NCBI GenBank assembly: GCA_964353185.1
Contig: CAYGUV010000002.1
Location: 124,001-188,000 of the forward strand
Direction of reading: 5' to 3'
From: GCA-2708415 sp964353185
GTDB lineage: Bacteria; Pseudomonadota; Alphaproteobacteria; Micavibrionales; Micavibrionaceae
Length of the DNA stretch: 64,000 nucleotides
The notes beneath the pieces are model-generated. The model was not told where the DNA came from. It searched no databases and saw only the letters and a program-made list of their open reading frames with translations. Both the position numbers and the translations under genes were made by a program. Of the stretch, positions 1-8,173 are shown one piece after another (the stretch's first letter is position 1; each line of letters begins with the position of its first letter).

Positions 1-2
1 GA

Positions 3-419
3 ATTGGCGCATCGATCACTTTTTTATCAGCGGCTATTTCTTTTGGAATAGCTATAATAGGATATATACAACGTGAAAATATTGTTATTTCAAAAAGTGA
101 TAAATGGGCATTTATTTTATCTCTAACCGCCATACCATTATGGCTCATAACACAAACGCCTTTATGGTCTGTCTTACTCATTACATTCATTGATCTGGCA
201 GGCTTTTATCCTACTTTTAGAAAAAGCTGGTTTCATCCAGAGCAAGAATCAATATCTAGTTTTGCGCTTGGTGGGTTTAAACATCTTTTTACCGTGCTTG
301 CCCTGCAAAACTATTCGATTATTACAGCGCTATTTCCAATATCTCTTGTGATATCAAACGCCGCTTTAATTATGCTAATTTATTACAGAAAATTTCAACT
401 TAATAAGCAGCCTTACTAA
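3..419 (+). CDS. 3' end of an unidentified integral membrane protein
   Basis: An open frame runs in from the window edge (frame 3) and stops at TAA 417-419, so only the last 138 residues are visible. They contain at least four strongly hydrophobic stretches separated by short charged loops, one loop carrying a Phe-Arg-Lys-Ser-Trp-Phe-His-Pro-Glu segment, and end in a short basic tail. This is the profile of a polytopic inner-membrane protein. I do not recognise the family, and the N-terminus lies outside the window. Its last 20 bases overlap the end of a small convergent gene on the other strand. Confidence 0.6.
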   Translation: MGASITFLSAAISFGIAIIGYIQRENIVISKSDKWAFILSLTAIPLWLITQTPLWSVLLITFIDLAGFYPTFRKSWFHPEQESISSFALGGFKHLFTVLALQNYSIITALFPISLVISNAALIMLIYYRKFQLNKQPY

Positions 420-546
420 TTTTTTTGATTGGCATGATCGGGCCATTGAAAGTAACAGAAAACTTGTCTTTGTCATCTTCCCTACGCGCTGTATCAAAAT
501 TTGTGTTTATTTCTGCACTTTTATTTTTACTAAGCTCTGTTGTCAC
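400..546 (-). CDS. small hypothetical protein (48 aa), GTG start
   Basis: A 49-codon minus-strand frame starts at GTG 544-546 and ends at TAA 400-402. It is preceded by a perfect AAGGAG ribosome binding site with an 8-nt spacer, better than that of most neighbours, and this is the main evidence that it is real. The product is hydrophilic and charged, with Lys/Asp/Glu-rich segments (DTARREDDKDK) and a C-terminal MPIKKISKAAY tail. No membrane segment or signal peptide is visible. It converges on and overlaps the end of the upstream membrane-protein gene by 20 nt. No family is recognised. Confidence 0.55.
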   Translation of the reverse strand: MTTELSKNKSAEINTNFDTARREDDKDKFSVTFNGPIMPIKKISKAAY

Positions 547-670
547 ACCTATTTCTCCTTAGATAGTCACGGCAAATACTTGCATTTACGTCATTTACCC
601 ATTAAGTCTTACAGGATAAGAGTTACCAAATAGTAAATATTTACATAAGAATTAATTTAAGAGAAAAACC

Positions 671-1993
671 ATGACAGCAGAACCGCAAAAAGTAAAAGAA
701 ACAATAGAAAATGATTATAAAGTCGCCGATATATCGCTAGCGAAGTGGGGCCGTAAAGAAATTGAAATGGCCGAAGCCGAAATGCCTGGTTTAATGGCTT
801 TACGTGAAGAATATGGCGATCAACAGCCCTTAAAAGGCGCGCGTATTGTCGGTTGCCTGCACATGACAATCCAAACCGCGGTTCTGATTGAAACTCTCCA
901 AGCATTAGGCGCAACAATTCGTTGGAGCTCATGCAATATTTTCTCCACCCAAGATCACGCAGCCGCCGCCATTGCCGCAACAGGCACGCCTGTTTTCGCA
1001 TGGAAAGGTGAAACTGAGGAAGAATATGAATGGTGTATTCATCAAACAATTAAAGGCCCAGATGGTTGGACGCCCAATATGATTTTGGATGATGGTGGTG
1101 ATTTAACCATCCTCATGCATAACGAATATCCTGAGCTAATGAAAGACGTCAAAGGCATATCAGAAGAAACAACAACGGGTGTTCTTCGTTTATATGAAAT
1201 GGCGAAAAAAGGAACATTAATGGTTCCTGCCATTAACGTAAATGACTCCGTCACAAAATCAAAATTTGATAATAAATATGGATGTCGCGAATCTTTAGTG
1301 GATGCTATTCGCCGTGCCACCGACATTATGATGGCCGGTAAAGTCGCTGTTGTTGCTGGATATGGTGATGTGGGTAAGGGTTCGGCAGAATCCCTTAAAT
1401 CACAAGGCGTCCGCGTCATGGTGACCGAAGTTGACCCTATCTGCGCACTGCAAGCTGCCATGGAAGGGTATGAAGTTGTCACTATGGAAGATGCGGCGCC
1501 GCGCGCTGATATTTTTGTGACCGCAACAGGGAACAAAGACATTCTTACAATGGATCATATGCGTGAAATGAAGGACCGCGCTATCGTTTGTAACATCGGC
1601 CATTTTGATAATGAAATCGATACGCAAAGCCTCCGTAACCTCAAATGGACAAACATTAAACCACAAGTCGACGAAGTCGAATTCCCTGATGGAAAACGCA
1701 TTACATTATTAGCTGAAGGTCGTTTGGTTAATCTTGGCTGTGCAACTGGCCACCCTAGCTTCGTAATGTCAGCTTCTTTTACCAACCAAACACTGGCACA
1801 AATGGAACTATGGAATAATGCGGATAAATACGACAATAAAGTTTACGTACTGCCAAAACATTTGGATGAAAAAGTTGCGATGCTTCACCTTGAAAAAGTC
1901 GGCGCAAAACTTTCAAAACTTAATAAGGAACAAGCAGACTATATTGGCGTTAGTGAAGCAGGACCGTTTAAAGACGATACTTACAGATATTAA
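671..1993 (+). CDS. ahcY: S-adenosylhomocysteine hydrolase
   Basis: Cytosolic NAD-dependent enzyme that splits S-adenosylhomocysteine into adenosine and homocysteine, removing the product inhibitor of methyltransferases. The 440-residue length is normal for the family. Visible motifs are the substrate-binding GCLHMTIQTAVLIETL stretch (about residues 60-75), the NDSVTKSKFDNKYGCRESL segment (about 190-208), the Rossmann AGYGDVGKG loop (about 228-236) and the C-terminal ...DTYRY tail that donates Lys/Tyr to the neighbouring subunit's NAD. Start at ATG 671 after an AAGAG-like site. A strong terminator follows. Placement just upstream of a divL-like kinase matches other alphaproteobacteria. Confidence 0.97.
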   Translation: MTAEPQKVKETIENDYKVADISLAKWGRKEIEMAEAEMPGLMALREEYGDQQPLKGARIVGCLHMTIQTAVLIETLQALGATIRWSSCNIFSTQDHAAAAIAATGTPVFAWKGETEEEYEWCIHQTIKGPDGWTPNMILDDGGDLTILMHNEYPELMKDVKGISEETTTGVLRLYEMAKKGTLMVPAINVNDSVTKSKFDNKYGCRESLVDAIRRATDIMMAGKVAVVAGYGDVGKGSAESLKSQGVRVMVTEVDPICALQAAMEGYEVVTMEDAAPRADIFVTATGNKDILTMDHMREMKDRAIVCNIGHFDNEIDTQSLRNLKWTNIKPQVDEVEFPDGKRITLLAEGRLVNLGCATGHPSFVMSASFTNQTLAQMELWNNADKYDNKVYVLPKHLDEKVAMLHLEKVGAKLSKLNKEQADYIGVSEAGPFKDDTYRY

Positions 1994-2010
1994 CAATTGA
2001 AATCTAATAA

Positions 2011-2046
2011 AAAAACGGCCTTCAATTATTTTTTGGCCGTTTTTTA
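2011..2046 (+). terminator. rho-independent terminator after ahcY
   Basis: The GC-rich stem AACGGCC / GGCCGTT closes a 14-nt AT-rich loop and is followed by six T. It lies 17 bases after the ahcY stop. The A-run before the stem would also let it work on the minus strand. Confidence 0.85.
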
Positions 2047-2083
2047 TTAACTAGGTTAAATTATAATTACAGGAGATAATTTA

Positions 2084-2656
2084 ATGTCATCAAAATTACT
2101 ATTTTTTGCTGGAAGTGCCCGCAAAGATTCGGTTAATAAAAAATTAGCCAAAGCAGCAAGCGATATCGCTGAAACCATGACAGCGCAGGTTACTTACATT
2201 GATCTCGCTGATTATGATATGCCTATTTATAATAGTGATTTAGAAGAAGAATCTGGATTGCCTGAGAATGCAAAAAAACTAAAACAGCTTTTTATTGACC
2301 ATGATGGTTTTTGTATTGCCTGCCCTGAATATAACGGAACCTTTACCCCATTATTAAAAAATGCCCTTGATTGGGTCAGCCGCCCTAATGGTGACCAAGG
2401 CGGACTTGATGGATATAAAGGGAAAACGTGCGCTTTGTTATCTGCCTCCCCAGGCGCCTTGGGTGGTCTGCGCGGGCTAGTGGATGTTCGTAAAATGCTG
2501 TCTGGTATCGGCGTACATGTTATTCCAAATCAATTGGCTGTAGGCGGGGCGTATGGAAAATTCGATGACAAGGGTAATATGAGTGACGAAGATGAAAAGA
2601 AAAAACTAACTTCTGTCATAGAAGCATTTGTAAAAACATCAAACGCCCTCAAATAA
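2084..2656 (+). CDS. NAD(P)H-dependent FMN reductase family protein
   Basis: A 190-residue flavodoxin-like protein of the NADPH-dependent FMN reductase family (ChrR/ArsH/azoreductase-like). The N-terminal FAGSARKDSVNKKLA loop binds FMN phosphate. The central CPEYNGTFTPLLKNALDWVSR segment (about residues 80-100) is the family's signature FMN/ring-binding and dimer region. Such enzymes reduce quinones, chromate or azo compounds; the physiological substrate cannot be read from sequence. Start at ATG 2084 is supported by AGGAG nine bases upstream. It probably opens a short operon with purU, 15 bases downstream. Confidence 0.88.
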   Translation: MSSKLLFFAGSARKDSVNKKLAKAASDIAETMTAQVTYIDLADYDMPIYNSDLEEESGLPENAKKLKQLFIDHDGFCIACPEYNGTFTPLLKNALDWVSRPNGDQGGLDGYKGKTCALLSASPGALGGLRGLVDVRKMLSGIGVHVIPNQLAVGGAYGKFDDKGNMSDEDEKKKLTSVIEAFVKTSNALK

Positions 2657-2671
2657 TAAGAAAAATATGAC

Positions 2672-3505
2672 ATGCATATTCTCTGCCTAACCTGCCAAGA
2701 TAAAAAAGGAATCGTTGCAACCGTTTCAACTGCGTTAAGCAGTAATGATTGTAACATTGAAGAATCTTCACAATTTAATGATCCGCGTTCTGGACAATTT
2801 TATATGCGCGTTGTTTTTTCGGGCGATGAAAAATCTATCAATAAATTCATCAAAGAATTTCCTCAATATGCAGATCATTTTAATATGGACTGGCAAATAT
2901 CAGACACAACTGTCCCTGTTAAAACCATTATTATGGTTTCTCAATATGACCACTGCTTAAATGATCTTTTGTATAAAACAAAAAATAAGGCGCTTCCTAT
3001 TGAAATTACGGCTGTCGTATCAAATCATGAAACGACAAAAGAATTGGTTTCCTCATACAACATTCCTTTTCATTATTTACCTATAAACAAAGATAAAGAA
3101 GAGAAAGAAAAGAAGCTCCGCAAGATTATTGAAGATTTACAAAGCGAACTAATCGTCATGGCGCGCTATATGCAAATTTTATCTGAAGAATTTATTGCTG
3201 ATTATAATCAACGTGTCATCAATATTCATCACTCATTCTTACCTGGTTTTAAAGGGGCGCGCCCCTATCATCAGGCCTACGAACGTGGCGTCAAAAGCAT
3301 CGGCGCGACTGCCCATTTTGCCACCGCAGATTTGGATGAAGGGCCTATAATCGCACAAAATGTGGTTTCCGTTAATCACAAATACACCCCAGAGAAAATG
3401 CAAGCTTTGGGGCGCGATACTGAGAGCTTAACCTTAGCCGAAGCCGTTAAAGAATTTTCAGAACGCCGTGTATTTGTGCATGATCGCCGTACGATAATTC
3501 TTTAA
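2672..3505 (+). CDS. purU: formyltetrahydrofolate deformylase
   Basis: Hydrolyses 10-formyl-THF to formate and THF, balancing one-carbon pools and feeding formate to PurT. The 277-residue protein has an N-terminal ACT domain (about 1-80, starting LCLTCQDKKGIVATVS) and a formyltransferase domain. The catalytic block INIHHSFLPGFKGARPYH (about 184-201) and the downstream ATAHFATADLDEGPIIAQ (about 211-228), with the essential Asp, are intact. Start at ATG 2672 fits the family's conserved N-terminus. It lies between the FMN reductase and the DivL-like gene, with 39 bases to the latter's probable ATG. Confidence 0.95.
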   Translation: MHILCLTCQDKKGIVATVSTALSSNDCNIEESSQFNDPRSGQFYMRVVFSGDEKSINKFIKEFPQYADHFNMDWQISDTTVPVKTIIMVSQYDHCLNDLLYKTKNKALPIEITAVVSNHETTKELVSSYNIPFHYLPINKDKEEKEKKLRKIIEDLQSELIVMARYMQILSEEFIADYNQRVINIHHSFLPGFKGARPYHQAYERGVKSIGATAHFATADLDEGPIIAQNVVSVNHKYTPEKMQALGRDTESLTLAEAVKEFSERRVFVHDRRTIIL

Positions 3506-3544
3506 TTCTTGTTCTTTTTAAAAAGCCCCCGTAAACTCTGGGGT

Positions 3545-5893
3545 ATGACAAAATCGTCTTCAAATAATATCGTTCAAGCTCTTTTCGGCTCTATCACCGG
3601 GCTGCCCGCTTTACGTTCAGAAAAGACAAGATTAGAAGCATTCTTGGCGGCCTTCCCTGGTGCTTATTGCGGTTTTTCAGATGATGGCAATGTGCTTTAC
3701 AGCGCAGGCTTTCTTAATATTTTGGGTATAAATACCATCAAAAATATTCATGATATTCAAAACGCTCTTACCGCCAGTGATGCAGCAGTCCTCGAAGGCA
3801 TGTTTTATCGTTTACAAGAAGAGGGAAAACAATTCTCTATCGATGTCACTCCCCAAAAAGATAAAAAGAAAACGTATCGCCTCACGGGTTCAAAAGGTTG
3901 CGCACTAAACAATGAAGAATGCTTTACAACCGTATGGATTGAAGATGTTACAGAGCATTTAAACAAAACAACGATTTTGCAAAACAGGGCAGAAAACTTT
4001 GAGAAAGAGCTCAATCAATTTAAAGAAACTCTCAATCTAATGAACCAAGCTATTTGGATTCGCCGTAATACTGGCGATATTGTTTGGTGCAACGATGCAT
4101 ATGCCAAAATTCTAGGAACAAACCCCAAAGAAATTGTCAAAAATCAAAAAGAATTTTCAATTTCACCCAAAGATAAAGCCAAAATAAAATCCATAAAAAC
4201 CTTATCAGACTTAGCCCTGCAATCAGGCAAAGACCAACAAGTAGATTGTCACATTATTGCAAGTGGTAAACGATATTATGTACAACTTGCCGCTTGCCCA
4301 TTAAAAGGTACGGATATGACCGTTGGCTTTTTAACAGATCTAACCCGTGAAAAAGAAGCCAGCACTGATTATGAGCGCTATCTTAGTGCCAATAAAATTT
4401 TGATGGAACAGCTGCGTTCTGCCATCGCTATTTTTGATTCCGATCAACGTCTTGAATTTTTTAACTCTTCCTTTGCTCAACTTTGGGCTTTGGAAGAACA
4501 ATGGTTGAACACCCATCCCCGCCTTGGTGAGATTTTGGAAAAACTGCGCGAAATGCGCCGACTACCAGAAGAGGCTGACTTCAAAAACTATAAACAAACA
4601 TGGCTAAATATGTTTTCGCGCGTTATTGAGGCCGAAGAAGACATGATGTACTTACCTGATAACACAGCGCTTAGGCGTACAGTTATTCCCCATCCAATGG
4701 GTGGTATCATGCTGACATTTGAAGATGTGACCAGTAACTTAGAACTTGAAAGCTCATACAACACGCTTATTGCCGTTCAAAAAGAAACGCTTGATAATCT
4801 TGCTGAAGGGGTCGCCGTGTATGGCGGTGATGGTCGTTTGCGCCTTTACAATCCATCCTTTGCCAACCTTTGGAAAATCAACCCAGAAGACCTAGCAAGT
4901 AAACCTCATATCAGCAACCTTGTCGCCCGTATGAAGCCGTTATTTGATAGCGATATATGGGAGGTTAAAGAGAAACTTCTTATTTCTCATGGAATTGAGC
5001 GCGAAATCAAGGAAGGCCGTATAACCCGTAATGACGACATGCTTATTGAATATGCCACAGTACCGCTGCCCGATGGGGGTGTACTTGTATCTTATTTTGA
5101 CGTTACAGATTCCGCCAAGGTCGAAAACGCCCTGCGCGAAAAAAATACTGCCCTCGAAGCTGCGGAGCAAATTAAAACAGACTTTCTTGCAAATGTATCC
5201 TATCAATTACGGACGCCTTTAAATGCGATAATGGGTTTTGCAGAAATTTTAGATAATCAGTATTTTGGTGACCTCAACGATAAACAAAAAGAATATTCAC
5301 AAGGTATCCAAGAGGCAGGGGAAAAGCTTGTACGTCTTATTGACGATATCCTTGACTTATCAACAATAGAGGCTGGCTATCTTGATCTGGCCATGAGCGA
5401 GTTTGATATTCATGACGTCTTAACCAACATTCATGAACTGACCATGGAGTGGGGACGTAAAGAAAATATTACTGTTAAATTAAATAGCACTCCAAAATCT
5501 GGATCCCTCATTGCAGATCAACGCCGCGTGAAACAAGTCCTTCTTAATCTGATTCATAACGCTATTAACTTTACACCTGAAAAAGGAACAATTACCTTAG
5601 ATTCAACACGTGATGACACGTACGTGTATTTCAAAATCACCGATACAGGTATTGGCATTTCCAAATCAGATCAACAACGTATTTTCGAACCTTTCGAACG
5701 GGGGCAAAACGATCAACGCATGGATATGTCGAATAAATCCTTATCCCGTGGTGCAGGATTGGGCCTTTCTTTAGTCAAAAATATTACGGAGCTTCACGGG
5801 GGCTACGTTGAAATTCAATCCGAACAGGGCACAGGAACGTTAATTACTGTCGCTCTTCCGATTGACCCCGTGCTTGAACCTTTGTTTGAATAG
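3545..5893 (+). CDS. divL: DivL-type PAS sensor pseudo-histidine kinase (Tyr phosphoacceptor position)
   Basis: Multi-PAS sensor kinase-like protein, 782 residues from ATG 3545. A TTG 12 codons upstream is open but has no ribosome binding site. Several PAS-like segments occupy about residues 30-520; then come a HisKA-like dimerisation helix and a complete HATPase domain (QVLLNLIHNAINF, ITDTGIGIS, IFEPFERG, GAGLGLSLVKNI). The H-box reads NVSYQLRTPL: Tyr (codon 5201-5203, about residue 553) replaces the phosphorylated His. Caulobacter DivL has the same substitution at Tyr550 and controls the CckA-CtrA pathway by binding DivK. Length, Tyr and the ahcY/tsaE/addAB neighbourhood make a DivL orthologue likely. 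No clear N-terminal membrane segment is visible, unlike Caulobacter DivL. Confidence 0.85.
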   Translation: MTKSSSNNIVQALFGSITGLPALRSEKTRLEAFLAAFPGAYCGFSDDGNVLYSAGFLNILGINTIKNIHDIQNALTASDAAVLEGMFYRLQEEGKQFSIDVTPQKDKKKTYRLTGSKGCALNNEECFTTVWIEDVTEHLNKTTILQNRAENFEKELNQFKETLNLMNQAIWIRRNTGDIVWCNDAYAKILGTNPKEIVKNQKEFSISPKDKAKIKSIKTLSDLALQSGKDQQVDCHIIASGKRYYVQLAACPLKGTDMTVGFLTDLTREKEASTDYERYLSANKILMEQLRSAIAIFDSDQRLEFFNSSFAQLWALEEQWLNTHPRLGEILEKLREMRRLPEEADFKNYKQTWLNMFSRVIEAEEDMMYLPDNTALRRTVIPHPMGGIMLTFEDVTSNLELESSYNTLIAVQKETLDNLAEGVAVYGGDGRLRLYNPSFANLWKINPEDLASKPHISNLVARMKPLFDSDIWEVKEKLLISHGIEREIKEGRITRNDDMLIEYATVPLPDGGVLVSYFDVTDSAKVENALREKNTALEAAEQIKTDFLANVSYQLRTPLNAIMGFAEILDNQYFGDLNDKQKEYSQGIQEAGEKLVRLIDDILDLSTIEAGYLDLAMSEFDIHDVLTNIHELTMEWGRKENITVKLNSTPKSGSLIADQRRVKQVLLNLIHNAINFTPEKGTITLDSTRDDTYVYFKITDTGIGISKSDQQRIFEPFERGQNDQRMDMSNKSLSRGAGLGLSLVKNITELHGGYVEIQSEQGTGTLITVALPIDPVLEPLFE

Positions 5894-5895
5894 GT

Positions 5896-6927
5896 TTATT
5901 TGGGAATACCTTTGGTTGTCGAATATTCAAAATGATGGTTTGCATCTGGGTATAGGGCCCCATGGATATGATGCGCGGCAAAGGCAGCTTCTGAAAAACC
6001 TGTTAGAATAAACTTCTTTTTGTCTTTATAAGAAGCAATGTCGCCAATTGCATAGATACCATCAATATTTGTCGCAGCTGTTGTTGGATGTACGTTTATT
6101 TCATTACCTTTTAAATCTAAATTCCATTCCTTGATCGGGCCTAAATTTGCAGATAATCCATAAAAAGGCAATAAAATATCTGCTTTTATTGATTTTTCCT
6201 CACCTTGTTTGTTCTTAGCAACAACATGACTAATGTTTCCTTCCTCGCCTTCCAAACGGCTCAGCTGATATGGTGTAAGCAATTTAATCTTACCAACAGT
6301 GGACAAATTCTGCATCTTTTCGATAGATTCAGGTAGGGCACGAAACTTATCACGGCGATGCACCAGATGTACGCTTTTTGCAATGTCGCTTAAGGCTATT
6401 GCCCAATCAAGCGCGCTATCACCACCCCCTGCAATTACAATATCTTTACCTTCAAAATCTTGTTTATTTTTTACCATATAAAATATTGATTGCCCTTCAT
6501 AGGATTCAATATTTTCTAATGGCGGGCGGTTCGGTCCGAATGCCCCTGCACCCGCAGCAATAATAATCTTTTTAGCCTGAACATGATTGTCAGTTGATGT
6601 TTTAATATCCCAAAAAGCATCTTTGTCGTTTATAGCAACAACTTGTTGGTTCAAATAATATTTGGGCTTAAATGGTGCCGCTTGTTCTTCTAAGTTTTCA
6701 ATCAACTTACCAGCTTCTATCATGGGATAGGCAGGAATATCATATATGGGCTTATCAGGGTAAAGCGCGGCACACTGCCCGCCAATTTCTGGCAACGAAT
6801 CAATGACATGGCAGGACATTCCCATCATACCGCATTGAAATACAGCAAATAACCCAACGGGTCCCGCACCAATTATGGCCACATCACGAAGATGTTCGTC
6901 TATCAGATTATTCGGGGATTGCGCCAT
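5896..6927 (-). CDS. ferredoxin/flavodoxin-NADP+ reductase, type 2 (thioredoxin-reductase-like)
   Basis: A 343-residue FAD/NAD(P)H oxidoreductase of the thioredoxin-reductase-like type-2 FNR family (Bacillus YumC type). The N-terminal FAD motif is VAIIGAGPVGLF (about 17-28), followed by the family-typical IGGQCAALYPDKPIYDIPAYP. The NADPH motif is IVIAGGGDSALDWAIAL, and the C-terminal FAD motif is GIYAIGDIASY. The redox CxxC of true thioredoxin reductase is absent, which separates it from TrxB. It likely passes electrons from NADPH to ferredoxin or flavodoxin. It ends two bases from the convergent divL-like gene, with no terminator between them. Confidence 0.9.
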   Translation of the reverse strand: MAQSPNNLIDEHLRDVAIIGAGPVGLFAVFQCGMMGMSCHVIDSLPEIGGQCAALYPDKPIYDIPAYPMIEAGKLIENLEEQAAPFKPKYYLNQQVVAINDKDAFWDIKTSTDNHVQAKKIIIAAGAGAFGPNRPPLENIESYEGQSIFYMVKNKQDFEGKDIVIAGGGDSALDWAIALSDIAKSVHLVHRRDKFRALPESIEKMQNLSTVGKIKLLTPYQLSRLEGEEGNISHVVAKNKQGEEKSIKADILLPFYGLSANLGPIKEWNLDLKGNEINVHPTTAATNIDGIYAIGDIASYKDKKKFILTGFSEAAFAAHHIHGALYPDANHHFEYSTTKGIPK

Positions 6928-7017
6928 AAACGACCTTAGTTTTACTGGGTTTTGCTTATAAAAATTGCTAAGCTTTTAATCTAATCAATTACACAGAAAA
7001 ATAAAGTCTTAAACGCA

Positions 7018-7452
7018 ATGGATGTTTTTGCCACACATCGAACCAATAACGAAGATGAGACACTAAATCTTGCATACCAACTCGCGCGTATAATCAATAG
7101 CAATGATATTATCCTGCTTAACGGCCCCTTGGGTGCGGGGAAAAGTGTGATGGCACGGGGCATAATTCAAACGCTCAATAACACCCCTAATGAAGATGTG
7201 CCTAGCCCAACTTTCACGCTTGTACAACAATATGAAACAACCAAAGGTCTGCTGTGGCATTATGATCTTTACCGATTAGAGCAAGCCGAAGAAATTTATG
7301 AAACAGGATGGGAAGATATCATCCATCAAGACATAATTATTATTGAATGGGCCGAAAAATTAGGACACCTAATGCCTCAACAATATATTCAAATAAATAT
7401 TATTCCAGAAAAAAATAATCAACGTAGCATTACTATAAAGCGGGTCTTATAA
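7018..7452 (+). CDS. tsaE: tRNA t6A biosynthesis ATPase TsaE
   Basis: A 144-residue P-loop ATPase of the TsaE (YjeE) family, which drives the TsaD-TsaB complex that makes N6-threonylcarbamoyladenosine at position 37 of ANN-decoding tRNAs. The Walker A loop GPLGAGKS is at about residues 36-43. The family's PSPTFTLVQQY and HYDLYRLEQAEEIYETGWED signatures follow, then IIIIEWAEKL. ATG 7018 gives the standard family length, though no clear ribosome binding site precedes it. It is first in a tight plus-strand run (1 base to the nucleotidyltransferase) leading into addBA. Confidence 0.95.
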   Translation: MDVFATHRTNNEDETLNLAYQLARIINSNDIILLNGPLGAGKSVMARGIIQTLNNTPNEDVPSPTFTLVQQYETTKGLLWHYDLYRLEQAEEIYETGWEDIIHQDIIIIEWAEKLGHLMPQQYIQINIIPEKNNQRSITIKRVL

Positions 7453-7453
7453 A

Positions 7454-8173
7454 ATGACAGATAAACCCCTTACTGCTTTTATACTTTCTGCTGGTAAAGG
7501 TACGCGTTTGCGCCCTTACACAGATAAAATGCCAAAACCTATGGTTTCTATTTGGGGGAAACCTATTTTACGCCATACAATTAATAAGTGCAAAAAACAT
7601 GGCATAGAGAATATAATTATTAATTTACACTATCTTGGTCATGTTATTCATGATTATTTTGCTAGTGAAAAAAATATTTATTTTTCAGAAGAAACTGCTT
7701 TGTTAGATACTGGTGGCGGCGTAAAATTTGCTCATAATAAAATTAACAGTAATAGCTTTTTTCTAATAAATGGAGATGCCTTTTGGACAGAAGGAAAAGA
7801 TAAAAGCGCATTTGAAAACCTTGAAAAGGCTTGGAATCCAAAGGATATGGACATTTTACTTCTATTACAGCCTATTTCGAAGATGTTGCACACACAAGGC
7901 ATCGGTGACTATGATCTTGATGAAAATGGACGCGCTATCCGCTCTCACAATAAAACAGGCAATTACATGTTTGCAGGTATCCGAATAAGCAAAAAAACTG
8001 TTATTGATAGTATAGACGAAGATATATTTTCATTTTTAAAATGTATGGATGCCGCGGAAAAAAAAGGGACCCTTTTTGGAATTGTACATGAAGGCGCATG
8101 GCACCATATCAGCACCCCTAAAGACTTAGAAACTATCAACGCATTACCTTCTGAAGTTGATACCGCTCAATGA
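7454..8173 (+). CDS. murU: MurU-like sugar-phosphate nucleotidyltransferase
   Basis: A 239-residue NTP-transferase of the MurU/RmlA type. The nucleotide-binding loop LSAGKGTRLRPYTDKMPKPM occupies residues 11-30, and the metal-binding LINGDAFW is at about 104-111. Position between tsaE and addB matches the alphaproteobacterial N-acetylmuramate-1-phosphate uridylyltransferase of the peptidoglycan-recycling shunt. Normally the anomeric kinase gene amgK sits directly upstream, but here it is missing: tsaE ends one base before this gene. The substrate is therefore inferred from position. The stop overlaps the addB start (ATGA). Confidence 0.78.
   Translation: MTDKPLTAFILSAGKGTRLRPYTDKMPKPMVSIWGKPILRHTINKCKKHGIENIIINLHYLGHVIHDYFASEKNIYFSEETALLDTGGGVKFAHNKINSNSFFLINGDAFWTEGKDKSAFENLEKAWNPKDMDILLLLQPISKMLHTQGIGDYDLDENGRAIRSHNKTGNYMFAGIRISKKTVIDSIDEDIFSFLKCMDAAEKKGTLFGIVHEGAWHHISTPKDLETINALPSEVDTAQ

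Noticed and set aside
547..670. SAM or SAH riboswitch upstream of ahcY
   Set aside because: The 120-base leader is AT-rich with no visible multi-stem or pseudoknot arrangement of known classes.
657..1666. Antisense open frames across ahcY
   Set aside because: They overlap strongly conserved codons of ahcY and have no independent start signals.
3509..3544. TTG 3509 as the start of the DivL-like gene
   Set aside because: It lies four bases after the purU stop with no ribosome binding site, and the added 12 residues look non-coding; ATG 3545 is preferred.
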